Part shown: positions 46,296 through 60,100 of the stretch, one piece after another
Layout: every line of letters begins with the position of its first letter
Numbering within the stretch: position 1 is the first letter of the stretch
DNA from: Brachypodium distachyon
Taxonomy: Eukaryota > Streptophyta > Magnoliopsida > Poales > Poaceae
Direction of reading: 5' to 3'
Assembly: GCF_000005505.3 (NCBI RefSeq)
Contig: NC_016132.3
Coordinates: 46,700,914-46,764,913, forward strand
DNA: 64,000 nucleotides
Translations under genes and position numbers: made by a program
The notes under the pieces: model-generated
Databases searched by the model: none
What the model saw: the letters and a program-made list of their open reading frames with translations, nothing else
Told to the model about the DNA's origin: nothing

Positions 46296-48811
46296 CGTCG
46301 CGGCAAGATTAAAGTAACTAGGATACTGGCTTGACGAAGATTAATTGGCACTATACTGATACGTGCCTGCAGTAAGCTCTCCCAAAAGCCCCCTTTCCGA
46401 TAGCTAGCTTTATACACAGATATGTGAGGATACTCTACTACATAATGCCACTGCCACAGTCTGGATTTTGGACTTGGTCGATGGTAACAATCATTGCGGT
46501 AGTGTGAGATAATTAATTTAAGCAAAATTAATAATACTATTGGAATCGTTTCTTTCCTGCAAGGAGATTTGAAATTAATTTAAGTCAAGTACTTAGTCAG
46601 AGTAATAGGTGCAGCTCACATATTCAGCAGCCGAACTCGGTGGTTCATCGACATGGTTAGATTTATTTTGAGGTCCTACGATTTTCAGCACCTTAATTAT
46701 CTTAATTAGGCCTCCGAACCACTTAGATTAATTGGCGTGTTCTTGGAACCAAATGTGGCGGCAGTTAAGCATGTACTCTAACAGCTTGTTTACAGTTGAA
46801 TTAGTATATGGCTAATCATCAAATGGATCACTAATAATACGGCTACGACCGGGTTGCTGTCTCGTTAGCTATGGTCTTATTTTTTTTATTACTACTTGAC
46901 TGACCAGCAACCTGGGGATCGAGCCGACTTGGTGGCACGTAGGTACGTAGGAAAGGTCAGCAACTATAAAATACCGCTGCGGACAAGCAGAACCGGCATG
47001 GGTACTGTACTTAGCAGTATATGCTCGTATATGCAGGTTATTCTATTGGCGCAATGTCTGGTGAGAGTTGTTGATCTCTTCTCTCCTTCACTGGTCCCTG
47101 GGTGTTCATCTTTTTTCTTGGGTCCTGAAGTTTCTTGCAACCAAAGGTTCTTGCATGATGCGTTGGGAACGAGGATCTCACTGAGCAAAAATAGTTCAAA
47201 GATTGCCAACGTACTCTGGCATACTACTAGTCCCGGTATTCTTTTCCAAGGCCATTTACAGTGAGTCGTATCTTAACGTTGTTTCTTATTGCATGATGTA
47301 GGTTTAGATACAGTTTTTCAGTGCATGTTTGTACCTTAAGCTTTTTGCCTAAGGCTTTGGAACACTGATTTTTTATAATACAGCTAAGATACGATCAATC
47401 TTGAAACATTAGAATGTCTAATTGTTCGGATGGGGATTCCGTTTGGTTGGGTTTGGTATAAACACGGTTGGCAATTAATTTCAGGTACTTTCTGCGAAAC
47501 TTGTTGGCATGTATATTAACTAGCCGGTCCGTGACGAACCGTAGAAAGTATATCAATTATCAAAGTACTCGTAGGAGTACCATTTTTGCGGTGACGATGA
47601 AGTACCATGATCCTATTTATACGGATTCAAGCACGGAACATGGTACAAAGGACGAATACGTACGCTCTCTAGGAACTAGGATCAGATGAAGAAGAAACCT
47701 TGAACAACAAAAGAAAACAAGGAAGATGACAAGGACGAATACGTACGCTCTCTAGGTCAGGCTGGGTCGAGATCGTTTGTTTATCCTGGCCAGTTTTGTC
47801 CTGGATATTTTAGTACCGCGCGTTTGATTGCTAGCGTAAGATCAGGACTCAGGATTGGCTTGGCTGGCTCATCTCTGCTTATCTTAACAGTTGATCGCTA
47901 GACGGACAATGAGAGAACGGCGCTCTTGCGATTCGAGTCTCGAACTGTCGAAACGGTAACTGACTCGAGTGAGAAACGTACAGTGAGCTAGGAAATCAAA
48001 TATGGTTCTGTAGACGACCGACACCCACACAGCTGCAGGTACCGTAATGCTAAAAACTCCTCCCTCTTATTTTGTAGTCGTACTACCTGTCACGAACAAG
48101 CACATATCTGAGTATTAAAAGAAGTGATAGTTGCCGTTGCCGTCCTGGTCACCGATTTATCAAATCTTTCGGCTTAGCTCTCTTGAACGGGAGTTTTACT
48201 GCTGGTCTGCACTGTAGATTGCGCCGCGGGAACGGTGTTAATTACATGTCCAAGTGGACAACACCGGCCGGCGACGTCAGGCCACAAGGCTGAAATCTTT
48301 GTAGCCTGCCTGACGTCCGTGCGCAACGAGACGGTGGTTGGGAGGAGGTCGGTAGAGTAGAGACGAGGGAGTAGATTGAACCGCAGGAACATCCGTAGTA
48401 GAGGTTGGACGTACGGCGGTTGCAATTTGCAAATCATGCAAATGCAACACCAGCTTCTCCATGCTAGCACTCGATGTAATCGATTTCTCATTGATCACTG
48501 ATCAGTGCGTGCTTGCTCACTACATCGGCTGGCCAACGAGCACGTTTCGTTTACAAACTACCGGTCTACAGTATACATTGCGCTTGTTCTAAGAATCAAC
48601 AACCGGTGCATCTTGTTGCTCCCCGCCGTTTTTTCCCACCTCCCGATCCGCCACGGCCACCCCTCCGTCGCAGACCGGTCACGCGACGAATCCAAGGAAA
48701 CTGCGTCCACGACAACACAATTCCAGCTAAGTAAATCAATGCCCCGAAACTGAAAAAAAAAACAGAACGAACACGAGCACGCGCGATCCGTGCCAGGAAG
48801 GAAATATTCAC
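46296..48811. other. Intergenic DNA
   Basis: No gene is supported. The region just right of 46296 is the HIPP promoter. A perfect 26-bp direct repeat (its core is 'gacgaatacgtacgctctct') lies at 47648-47673 and 47731-47756, spaced 83 bp apart. GC-rich frames at 48174-48500 have no recognised domain. Confidence 0.45.
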
Positions 48812-48921
48812 CTGATGGGCCGCGCGACGACGGCGTGGCGCCCGAAGAGCGCGCGGAGGAAGAGGCTGGCGCCGTGGAGGAACAGCACCACGCTGCTGCA
48901 TCCGACCAGCAGTTCCAGCAT
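48812..48921 (-). CDS. Possible orphan first exon of an unrecognised small membrane protein
   Basis: An ATG at 48921 opens a GC-rich, exon-like stretch of 36 codons with one hydrophobic segment (LLVGCSSVVLFLHGASLF). It ends at 'cccatcag|gtgaat', a good donor site. I could not find a following exon between 48800 and 46300 that continues in frame. It could be a real gene with distant exons, a non-coding RNA, or chance. I do not recognise it. Confidence 0.22.
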
Positions 48922-49715
48922 GGTTGCTTGATCGCGGCTTGGCAACGACCAAGGGGTGTCGCCGCGCGGGATGGGATGATCTCGTTTCGTTGATGACTTG
49001 GTGACTTGTGTTGCGTCGCGGGAGGGGAGAGGTTACTTTGAAGCGAATAAATGGCCTGGGAACGACGTGAGGTTGCTTGCTGCTTGGAATCCCTGTGGTT
49101 TAGTTTGGTTTAAAGAGGGATCGTGGTCGTGGGAGAGATGGACGGGGAAAGCAGAGCGTCTCCTCTCCTTTTTTTTTCACCCCTGTTCTACATTTTGTTG
49201 CCGTTGCTTTCAGGGATTTTATTATGTGTACTAGTATTTTATTCGTTTCGTGCTGTTTGGAGCAGACCTGTCCGTCCATAAATAAACAAACAAGAGAAGG
49301 GGATAATGATAGGAACGAAAGGGTTAATCCTTCTTCCAAGAGAAAGAAGTCAGGTCAATAGGTCATCATCATCCTCATCACGGCTATACTACTCCTAACC
49401 GATGAGATTTTTTTTGTTAATCATCCCCAAAAGAGTCTACAGCAAATGAATGGACGGTCCTTGTGCGGATGAACGTGTGGTGGAAGCAGCCACTGCGGTT
49501 TAGTAATCACTCTGATCCATAACTAAATTAACCTGAGACGTGTATTGTGGATTACTTTTGACATGAAGCTCCCTACGTCTGTTTTTCCTTTTCTTTTTGT
49601 TGCAGGGAGCCTCGTACGTCTGTTGAAGTGAAAGAGGATGTAAATTCAAGGAAGTGCTAATCGGACGATCAGTAATTTTACGTTGGATTGGGATCATTCA
49701 GTGAGCACAGTTGTA

Positions 49716-49960
49716 CTTCCTCTGTCCCATATTAAATGACTCAAATTTGTCCAAATATGGATGTATTTATATCCAAGAAGTGTATAGATACATGTACTCC
49801 TTCCGTCCAACAAAAGATGTCTCAAGTTTGTCAAAATTTAGATGTATTTAGACATGACTTAGTGTATAGATGCATTCAGATTTAGTCAAAGTTGAGACAT
49901 CTCCTTTGTTGGACGAAGGGAGTAATATTTTATCACTTAATATGGGATGGACGGAGAGAG
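49716..49960. mobile_element. Stowaway MITE interrupted by a second MITE
   Basis: TA-flanked outer ends are 'cttcctctgtcccatattaa' and 'ttaatatgggatggacggag'. The outer element is split at 49795-49924 by the inner one. Confidence 0.85.
49797..49922. mobile_element. Inner Stowaway MITE nested in 49716-49960
   Basis: TA flanks at 49795-49796 and 49923-49924. Ends 'ctccttccgtccaacaaaag' and 'ctttgttggacgaagggag' are inverted repeats. It carries 'tagacatgacttagtgtata', like 11531-11666. Confidence 0.88.
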
Positions 49961-50618
49961 TATTTGATACCCCGTGTTACGGTAGATTTATGGCTATGGT
50001 GTTCGAAAAAAGGTTTGGACTCAAAGCCTGCTAACCAGTTATTCCATCTGTCCAGGTTTCGAAGGCCTCCGAACATGATTCACAGATCATCTAAGCCCGC
50101 TCTCAAATGCCTCTCTCTTAACTATGTGTATTAGTTTCTTTTATTTTCACTTTAATATTAATTCCTTTGCTTGAATTGAGACATTTTTGCTTTGGTATAC
50201 TAGTGTTATATTTCATCTTTGTACTAGTGTTTTTGACATTAAATCTATATTTATTTTTCCCTTTGTTTTCTATGACTTGGTTATACCATTTTTCAAGAGG
50301 CCACTTCTAAACCCGGTTGGAGAGAGTATTCATTATTTTGTACTACATCGTCGCTGAGTTTTCAATTTGTGAAGAAAATTGAACAGATAGTAGTTGTAAT
50401 GGCTGATTCAATCTTACAGCAATAATTAGCTAGTAGTTGTAGTTCTGAAAAAAAGGTAGCAAGTTGCTATTTTATCCATCCTTTTACAATAGACACATAT
50501 ATTTCAACATTCAACTTTTACAACCAAGTAGACTAATAAATGTCGTTTGGGTACCATAAGGACTATATTTGTATTCGAAAAGAATGAACGATGTAATTTG
50601 TATATCACATAAAAGATA

Positions 50619-50680
50619 CTCTCTCCTGTCCATAATAAATCAGCGACTGAATCAGCGACACCTATTATGAATCGAGGAAG
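50619..50680. mobile_element. Short Stowaway MITE relic
   Basis: TA-flanked, 62 bp. Ends 'ctctcctgtccataataaa' and 'tattatgaatcgaggaag' are decayed inverted repeats. 'atcagcgac' occurs twice inside. Confidence 0.65.
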
Positions 50681-51104
50681 TACAATATATTACTAATGCA
50701 ACTAGTGGTTGAAGTAAAAATTTAAAATGTGTGCACGGGGTCACTGTTATGGACGGAGATTGTATATTTTGTATAAGGCACCAATGTAAACATTTATTCA
50801 GTGCATTAAACGTTGCAGGCCATCAAATCAAGAATGTATAAATTCATATCAAAAAATGAAAACACCAACCAGGTTAACACACAAACAAGGGCACTGAGTC
50901 AAATTGGACCGTTCCGTAGCGCGAAACCGAGCCGTTGGACCCAAAAATGGACGCCCAGGATCGCGTACGGCCCTTATTCCGAAGGCTGCAAGCCTGCAAC
51001 CGCGCCTCCCTCAGGTAGCGAGGGTTTAGCAGGTGCTCTGAAGCTACCGCCGACACCCGAAAATCTGAAGCCAAAAAGGGAAGGCTCCCTCGCCGACGAC
51101 GACC

Positions 51105-54100
51105 ATGGTGTCGCAGCACGGCATCCTCCTTGCCGTCGGTATCATCTCCGACCACTTCGGCCCCCTCGTAGCTGTAAGGCTCCCGCCCACCTCTTCCCCT
51201 CCTGTCATTCCCTGCCTACTTCCGTGTGTCTTCGTGCGTCCGCGTGTTGCCCTAACGCCGCCGTCCGACCCCCTCTCGCAGAAGGTGTGCGACTGCCTCC
51301 TCCGCCACGGGGAGCTATCGCTGCAGGAGATCGTGCGCCGCCTCGAGCTCTCGCCGGGACAGGTGAAGAACTCTCTCCTTGTCCTCATCCAGCACAACTG
51401 CGTCCAGGCCTTCTCGGCCCCCAAAGGCAAGCTCGTATGCAAATCCATTGATTATATGATCTGATTCGATGCCTTCACTAGTCTGTGACTCCATTTTTCC
51501 GTGGTTGTAGGGCGCGATAGGACTGTGACTCTTTACTTGGCCATCTTCGATAATGTCCTGCACCGGCTGCGCTTCTCAAAGTTCCTCTCTGTCATCCGTG
51601 CGGACATTCCGGAGGTCCTTACTTGGATTTAGTTTCAGTTCAAGCTTTATTACACTTGCATGTTAAAAACTGGGATAGATTCAAACAGCAACCGACGTTC
51701 TCTGAACACTGAAATCAATGTGGAGAGAAGATGGGTACTTTAGAATTTTCAACCTATGAATTTTGCCTTGTGATTCTCTTGGGTAGATGCATCTTGACCT
51801 CAATTAATGGTCCAGTTGATGACATGGTGTAATTGAAATATCTCTGAACCCATCCAAAGATTATTAAAACGTGCTAAACCAATCCTAGGCATGCGAACAA
51901 TTTAGATCGGTGTCCCTAGGATTTCTTCTACTCCCTGACGCTGGCAATGGACTCAATTCATGCATGATATTTAGACACACTGGAACCACTGTTGGCATAT
52001 AGCAGTTTGTTAATTCTTTCTATCTGGAGTTTAGTATCGAGCATACTCGAACTATTATAGTGGTGAACTCCCAAACATATTCTTACTCCTTCAAAGATCA
52101 TAGGGGCTACCATATTTTTATCGCTTAACCCTTTCTTTGTAATGCAACATGGCCCGTTTCATATCCTTACTCTTTCAGCTTGAGCATTCCAATTTTAATC
52201 TAGTGCTCTGTTTGCAGTTCTTCAAGGAGTGTATATCCATGCTATGAACCCTTCCTACCTGGCTTTGTTTTTAGTCTAGGTGGTTATTATGTGCTATGTT
52301 TCTTAGCATTGCTCTGTTTCTCTCCTTTTCACAGGCTTATGCTCTGATAGGCATGTGTTTGCTGGCTTGTAAGCTACTAAACCTGTATATCCTATGGTTT
52401 CTCTTAATAGAAATCGGAGGGAATCCCCCTCATTTAAAAAAAAAGAAGGTTCTGTATTTGCATTCTCAATCCATCATCTGAGTTGAGCACTAAGCTTTTT
52501 ATGCTGTTGGGCATGGCTGTGTGTATTCCTGTTTCCAATGATCCCCGCACTTACTGGAACTAGAATCGATCCTGATGCCAGCTAATGATGTCCACCGGAT
52601 CCAATTTATCCATATTATTTGAGCAATGTATTTATAAGATGCAAATATAGTTATGATTTTCCTGAACGATTGACGTTTTATCCTATATTTGTATTTGTAT
52701 TCAGATTCATCTAGAATATATGGGTACACATGGGATTAGATTTCTGAGTTCATATGCACCCATTAGGGTAATACTTTACTTTACGAGGGCTTAGGATTTG
52801 AGTATATGACCCCCCCCCCCCTTCCCTATATTAGCACACAAAAATTTCTGTGCAAAGAGATCATCCTATGTGCATTGTACAAAAAGGATTAAAAATAGAC
52901 TTACCTTAATGAAGAATAGTGCAATGATAATATCTCACGTTTTTGTAGTGTACATATGATGATATGAACATAATTTTGCACAAATTTTTGCTCGTACACA
53001 CACTTTTAACATGTTCTGACACTATAATCTTTTGATCTTTGTTTGAAGTACACAAGTGTACTATCACACAATAAGGGGTGCATATGGACATGGGTTTATA
53101 TTGAACTTTTCTGGATACACATGTGGTATAGACTTTTGTCATCTGAACCGTATTTTATCTGAACTATTTGTATTCTATTCAATTTGCTAAATTAATATAT
53201 GTGTTTCATTGTAGTACAGTGTTATAATGGCCGCTACTCCCTCCGTTCCTTTTTATAAGATGTTGTAGCTTTGTCCTAAGTCAAATTTCTTAAAGTTTGA
53301 CCAAGTTTATAGAAAAATCCAAACATCTGCAACTTTAAATTAGTTTTATTAAATCCAGGACAATAGAACGTCTTATAAAAAGGAACAGGGGGAGTAGCTT
53401 CTAGGCTTGATTCTTCTGACGATGTTGTGCCCATTGCGCATTCTCCGGCCATGGTAACAGAGGTGGGATGACTGGCAGAGGGAAGAGTGCTGTTGGCCGT
53501 GGAGATGAGAATGCCAGAAGGAGGAGGGTGGAGAGCAATGGTTTGGATCGGAACATGAGCTAAAGACTACTCTGAAGAAAAATAGCATAATTTCCCATGC
53601 AAACATCTGCTGAATCCAGTGTTCTTTATAGAGCACATGCACAAGCTTTTAGTGAGAAAGAATAAACCACCAGAGGACTATGCAGTTGGCATGGAGACTG
53701 ATTCTAGGGTTCGCAAGTGCAGGATCATTCAAGATATGTGCATGGAAGTACCATGCACAATGGCCTAACAACTTACTGCTTAACCCAGGAGGCTGAGTCT
53801 TACATTGCTTAATATTAACAATGATAACTGGTAGAGACATTATAGGTTGTTGTAAAACAGGGTTTTATGCACCATATCATTGCTAAATGCTAAGTCGATT
53901 GATTAATGCTTAGTTTGTTGGTTGTTTAATAAAATGAAAGCTATGTTCCTTATTTAAGTTCTTGCTTTGTTGTTTGACTTCTTTTGGTGTTTGACAAGTA
54001 CAATAGCAACTATTGGTTTGTGGTGGTTGGTAAGAGAAACTGAGAAAACATACTGGTCTGAACTTACCTTCTAATAGTTGCAGTGCTATTTTTGCCACAA

Positions 54101-57100
54101 AAAATTGTCATCCTTTCGGGGTCGTTCTCAATCCGAAAAAAAACTTCATTTTAACATTATGGCTAAAATCATTCGGTGCCTGTAACATTCTTTCACTTTT
54201 TGACCTTATGTGTGAAGCTTATTTATCTTGCAGTCAGAAGTTCTTATTGAGGGATTACTTCAGAACGGCAGGCTAACATTTGACCAGCTTGTTGGGCGCA
54301 CCATATCTAAAGTACCAGAAGGTAGTTCCTTTTAATCTGCCAAAGGTTTTTATTGAATCATCCTTTGTTCTTTTTATGATAATGTTTTCTTCCCTTCTCT
54401 TTCGCTTTTTCAGTGATCATGACTATTACTAAAGTTTGTTCCCCTGATATTGGGTTATTACTATTTTTCAGGCAGCATACGACCAGCACGGGAAGAAATA
54501 CGAATGAACTTGAACAAACTTGTGCATGCACATTTTGTGGAACGTTGCCCAAAACCTGAACCCTTTATCGACCCACTTGTAGTTCAACAACCTACATCTT
54601 CAAGGAGAAGAGCCCCAAAAGTATGTAAAGCTATTATGTGTGTATTACCTCCTTTTGCAATTTTGGTCATGTAACAAGGCTGCTCTTTACTTTTTTTTAT
54701 ATAGGTTTTTCTTTGTGAACTAACGCACACAGTGATTAGTAGAAATGGACTAGACTGGTTAGCATAATTTTGAACAGGCAACTGAACCGGTGAGTGTCTT
54801 TGTTCAGCGGTTCAATTGTTGGTTCACTGTTTCGACTGGCGGTTCACTAAATCATTATTAGTGGTATGACAAAGAAATTATGGGTTAAGTAGACCTGATT
54901 CCAAGGATAGATTAACAAACTAACTTGGTCCAGTTGATTTCAAGGATAGATTACAACAAAAGAATCCTGGAAGTCCCGGCTCAAGGCAGATCTCCAACTC
55001 CTTAGCTACAGGATCACAAAAGAGGGCCAGAAAATTAAACTTACCAGCATCTTAGCTACCCTGTAATTTTTTTCCTTTTCTTTTTAGGGGACCCGCGCCC
55101 CATCTCTTTTTCCTTATGTACATATCTAAAGCTGTAACTATATTTCATTAATACAAACACAGTAGGAGCCTCTCCTGCTGTTTTCCCCGGTCAGAAAAAA
55201 AGTTGATTTCATGGACGCGGTGTCTCACGTGTGAGGCTTGAGGTCCCAGGATCGGCACCTGTTGAGGCGATTTTTTTTATCACGTGTACACTTCTGAGTG
55301 GCTGGACCGGGGTGTGTTTAAAGCAGAACCAGCCAGTTTGACTTGTGTTCTCCTGTTCTTACCGGCTGAGCTGCACAGGCAATTTTCTAACTGAGCCAGA
55401 CTGGATGAGGCTCCGGTTAAACTGCCGTTCTGATCTTGTTTTTAAAACTATGCTGCTTAGTTTAGTACTTCAGTCTTGTAATTAGATCACTTCGCAAATG
55501 GAATACGTTAGCTCAGTGATTAAGGAGTTCCGGATCCTTCTTTTTATGCCAGGCTGTTGATGAAAAAACATCCTACACTTAACTCCGAAGTCATAACTTA
55601 TAACACTATTGAAAACTGGTCATTTACTAGTACTAAGATTTTGATAATTTAATATATTACTGTTCTATGTATGATGATAATCTGTTTCATGACCTGACAG
55701 ATGTATCTTTGGTTTGGTACAGAATTTCGAGAAGGTTATTTCACTTGAGCAGAAAATTGTCAATACTGCAGACCTTTCTGATGCAGAAAGATTTTCTGAG
55801 ATCCCATACATCATCGAAGATGCATCAGATGTAAATGGTTGTTCTCGTGACCCTGTGGATAGTGCTAAGGTGCCGTACTCCTTTTACTTATTTCCATTGC
55901 CATGTTATTACACAGTGACTTCATGCTTTTATCAAAATAATGCTACTGTTTTGCATCATGTTAAATTAGAAAAAGGAAGTTTGTTAATGACAATGCATTG
56001 TCTGAAGTATTAGTGGGGACTGACAAATGAAGCAACTAAATGAAATGCGCTACTTATATCTTCTTGTAAATCTTTATTGTTATTTCAACAGCGGAAACGC
56101 GGGGCCTTTGAGGTAGATGAAGAGCTCAATTCAACAATTGCAGAAAATGAAGTACTTTGGCGGGCAAATTTTGAACAATTTACATTCTGTCTAAAGAAGA
56201 AGGTATGATGCTGTTATCATAACACTACGTTAGATAGCCTATTTATGTAGGCTCACATATTCGTTTCTTTTAAGCACTGATGTTCTTTTTCCCTTGTTTG
56301 CATCGGGACTTCTGAAAGTAAAATTCCTGTTCACCAAGGAAGCTAATCTATTCTGCACAATGTCAATTCATTATATGTAAATGTTGTAAATAAAACTAGA
56401 AAATAATTGTACATCTGAAAATGAAAAAAATTTATTCAGTAAAAGGAGGACACCTCTAAAAAATGATATATGTTCAAGCTACCTCAGGGGGTGCCTAAGT
56501 TCTAAATGTACGTTCTTTGTAAACATATAAGAACATTTGCAGTGTACTGAAGCAACATTGGTTTATAACCATGCCACCTTAAATAGAACTGAGCGCTTTT
56601 TGGCCCAATGCAAGCCGGTGTTGCTTTAGAGTGAAATCCAGTACATAGAAAAAGGTCATTAGCCCCCGTTCATCTCTACCCTCTACCCAGTGTTCATCTC
56701 TCTCCTAAAGTACTACTGCCTCTGGGGTATCTCCTGAAAACAAGCAGATTGGGAGCAATGGAAGCACAACGAGCAGAACGGGGGGTAGTTGAGCTTTGTG
56801 GCAGGGGCGATGCTAAGTGGCATGCAGTCTGGACAAGTGCCAGCTGCTCTGTGGAGACGAGTGGGGCAGCAGGGAATGACAGAGATTAGCAGCATGGACG
56901 CCGGCAGCTACAGCGGCCATGCTGACATGTGTGGCCATGGGAGTTTTTTTGTGCGCTGTGTTTTGCTTAAGCTTAGAGTTTGATGCTATGGTTTTATTCA
57001 TCTTGAATTGATGTTTCATCATATAAGATGGACTCACTCAATAGATTCTCTCTCATCTATTGAACCTGCTTAAAATATACATCAGACATGCCCTAAAGGT

Positions 57101-60100
57101 TTACCTATGATGTAGTACAAGTCTTTGTTTGAGAAAAGAGAAACTTTATTACCCAGCCTCCGCACCACCTAAGGGTACACACAACCAACTTATTACAAGA
57201 AAGAAACAGAAATTGTGCAGAAAGGCCTGTGAGAAGCGGCAAGTTACATATAGCATGAAAAACAATCATAGCCTGCAAGGCTGCAACTATCAATTCCTGC
57301 ACAAGAAAAGGCTCGTGCCAGAACCCTTCGAGCTAGTAAGCCGCCTCTGATGCTGTCGCGTAAACAGCTCAAGGCGCTGCCAGTCTGCCTGTAACGCCAC
57401 AATTCACCAATAGACCATCACCCCCAAATACAGTGTCTCCAGGAAGCCCCCGGCACCAAAGTGCCTCCGCTGCCTGGTCCAACAAATTGGACCTAGGATT
57501 TTCACTCGGGTTCATCGATGTAGTTTCTGCCAATCATCAACCAGACGTAGCTTTCGCCTTGTCCACATCTTCACGTGCCTACCAGCCGCAGTGCCAGAAC
57601 CAGCATTCTGGAGGCCACCACGGATTTTTGTCCAGACAAAAATTCTCAGATCACATGCTGCTAACCGTCAGCTTCCCACCGTCAACTCTCAGATCAGGGG
57701 CATGGTTGCCATCATCATCAGTCAGACAACCACCCCGGGTGGAGCTCGGCGAGAGTTCCTGCCGCTGTCGTCCACTGCATGGTCTTTGGCCATGTCATCC
57801 TCCGGCAGCATGGGGGGTGGGGGCGGGGGGATGGAGGAAGCTATGGTTTGGAGGGGGTGGAGGAGACAGTTAGATTTCCATAAGTTCAGTAAACAGTGCC
57901 AATTACTCATTTATATATGGGCTGATATAATTATTTGCGTGTGCATGAATGATGCAGCCAAAGAAAGCATGCAATTTGACTTTGTTAATACCAACATTTT
58001 TCTTCTTCTTGTATTCAAGTTTTGTGCAGACAGAAAGAAGCTAAAGCTGAAAGTTGGCACACATCCTATTTGGGAGTCATTTTGCGAGGCTAACTTAACT
58101 GAAAAGGATACCGACTCTGGTATTACCAATATCAATAGCTCAAGTATCCTTTCAGTATCAGAACCAGAAACATGTCAATTTTATTTTATGGCTTTACCTT
58201 CTCATATTTTTTTTATGAACATAATTATTTTGATCAATATCCCAGTTTTGAATATCAGTTCTGGTCTTGCCTTTTGGTTTTGAGCATTACTAATGGTTTT
58301 GAGCATTACTAAACAATTAACCAAAAAACGCTAGTCGTCTGTTTGATCTATCTATTTTAGATTTATAGCTTCGCAATGTTCTTCTATGAGCCAGAATACT
58401 GGGAGAATGACATGTAGCAGTTTATTCCTGTACTGGCATATGCTCTTAAAATAACTTTGTTTTATCATTGGCTTCAGTTTTCTATTCTCTGTTCCATTTG
58501 AAGCAGAAATAACAGTTAAGAAATATAAGAGGATAAAACAATCTGTCCAATTAAGTTAATTTCATACACACTTCAGAATCAGTACCAGCATAGTGACTCC
58601 TGACTCCTGAGATACCAAATAGGCAAGTAACCAACTGAAGTACAAGTGTACCATGACTCCTCACTGAAGTTAGATGACTTAAATTTAACTAATAGTTGTC
58701 CATGCTATTTTCATTAGTGTTTCTGCAAAAATTCTCAGTACCTTCTTTGAAAACATAATATAATTAGAGGGGAGGAACACCATCCTCTCAAGCACTGAGT
58801 CTTCTTCGTAGTTTTGTTTGTCAAAAAATATGAGAGGGTTCACTTTTTGCAGTGACATCACCAATAAATGGTATTTTGGAGAGACTAAGACAAAAGGAAG
58901 GAGGTGCATCAATGACACTGGATCAGGTAACCAGAGTTCTGGAGGATTTACAGTGTACTACTTCCAATGAGAACCCAGAAGCCTATACTTTTGGTAAGAG
59001 TTATTGAAAAAGTATTGTTGATATTCTTACCGTGCATAAGCCTGATACATGAAAGTTATGTTGGTGAATTGCTCTAGCTTGCAGAAATTGTCTGCATGCT
59101 ATGTTTTGTTTGTCATACTTGGCATTGTATGGTTGTTACCACAAAGAAACTGGTTCTGATTCAGTCCAATTCCTGTATTAATAAAAAGGTCAGCTTATGT
59201 CATGAAAAAGGATATAAAAACTGCTGGAAATCATGTTATAGAAACCTAGTCTCCTAATTACCTGTCTTCCATTCTAATAAGCACTTGATGTAATGTTCAA
59301 ATTTGCTACGTGAGCCTTGAGTTTTTTTTTTAAGTTGTCTGACAGTGGTACTGCTTTTGTAGATTTACGCAAAATGGTTGAATCATGTAGAAATGAGGAG
59401 GTACAAGATTGCTTTACTGTTTCATACTTTATTTTATTTTAAAAGGTGCTCCCGTATTCATTACCTACCAACATCCAACATTGGACATGCATATCTTCTA
59501 TCTGTGCATTATAGATAGAGTCGCTTGTGAAGAAGAAATACGGACAAGCAGCTTTTACAATCTTTAGGCTGTTGGTCACACAAGGCGGTCCAGTTGAGAC
59601 AGATCAAGTAAGCACTCTTCTACAATGAGGAAATTTTAGTACTATGCTCTGTTATTGCTTTAATATATTTCTCTCAATAAAGCCCATGTTATGCTTCAAT
59701 CTTAGTTATGTGCTGATGTATTCCTATTTTATGATTGTTTACTTGATGACATGGTTTCCTGTTGCAATGCACAACTCTAAACTTGATAGCAAAATGCAGA
59801 TTATTGACACGACGATTCTTGACAAGCAGATTGTTCATTCAACTTTGTACAAACTATGGAAAGACGACTACGTAGATACAGAGGTCTGTTCCATAATTTC
59901 ATAAGAAAGTAGCACTGGTTTAGCCTCCTTGCTTTACATGTTCCTGGTGCCTTTTGTCCAACAGATAACTTCACTGCTTTGATTATCATACCTGGCAGGC
60001 GACCCTTTAATGCATAATGATATAATGATATACTGTAATACTTTCAGCATACATTTTTTAAAATATTTATAGGCATTAACAAAAAAGAAAAGGGCAATTT

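Larger units (their letters stand above)
48922..51104. other. Intergenic DNA upstream of RPC3
   Basis: This contains a nested pair of MITEs and a short MITE relic, listed separately, and the RPC3 5' UTR (about 50900-51104, GC-rich). The frame at 50813-51451 spans this leader, exon 1 and intron 1 in the wrong frame and is not a gene. Confidence 0.5.

Noticed and set aside
51427..51440. GT donor at 'ctc|gtatgc' for RPC3 intron 2
   Set aside because: Using it joins exon 3 in a frame that stops after five codons and loses the RDRTVTLYLAIF match.
50813..51451. 212-codon open frame overlapping RPC3
   Set aside because: It spans the 5' leader, exon 1 and intron 1 of RPC3 in another frame; the RPC3 frame has family motifs and splice sites.
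55500..55530. tRNA or SINE A-box-like word 'gttagctcagtgattaagga'
   Set aside because: No matching B-box or cloverleaf could be drawn within the expected distance.
57591..58283. 230-codon open frame
   Set aside because: It is a chance fusion of a probable retroposon block, intron and RPC3 exon 8; only the exon 8 part matches a known family.
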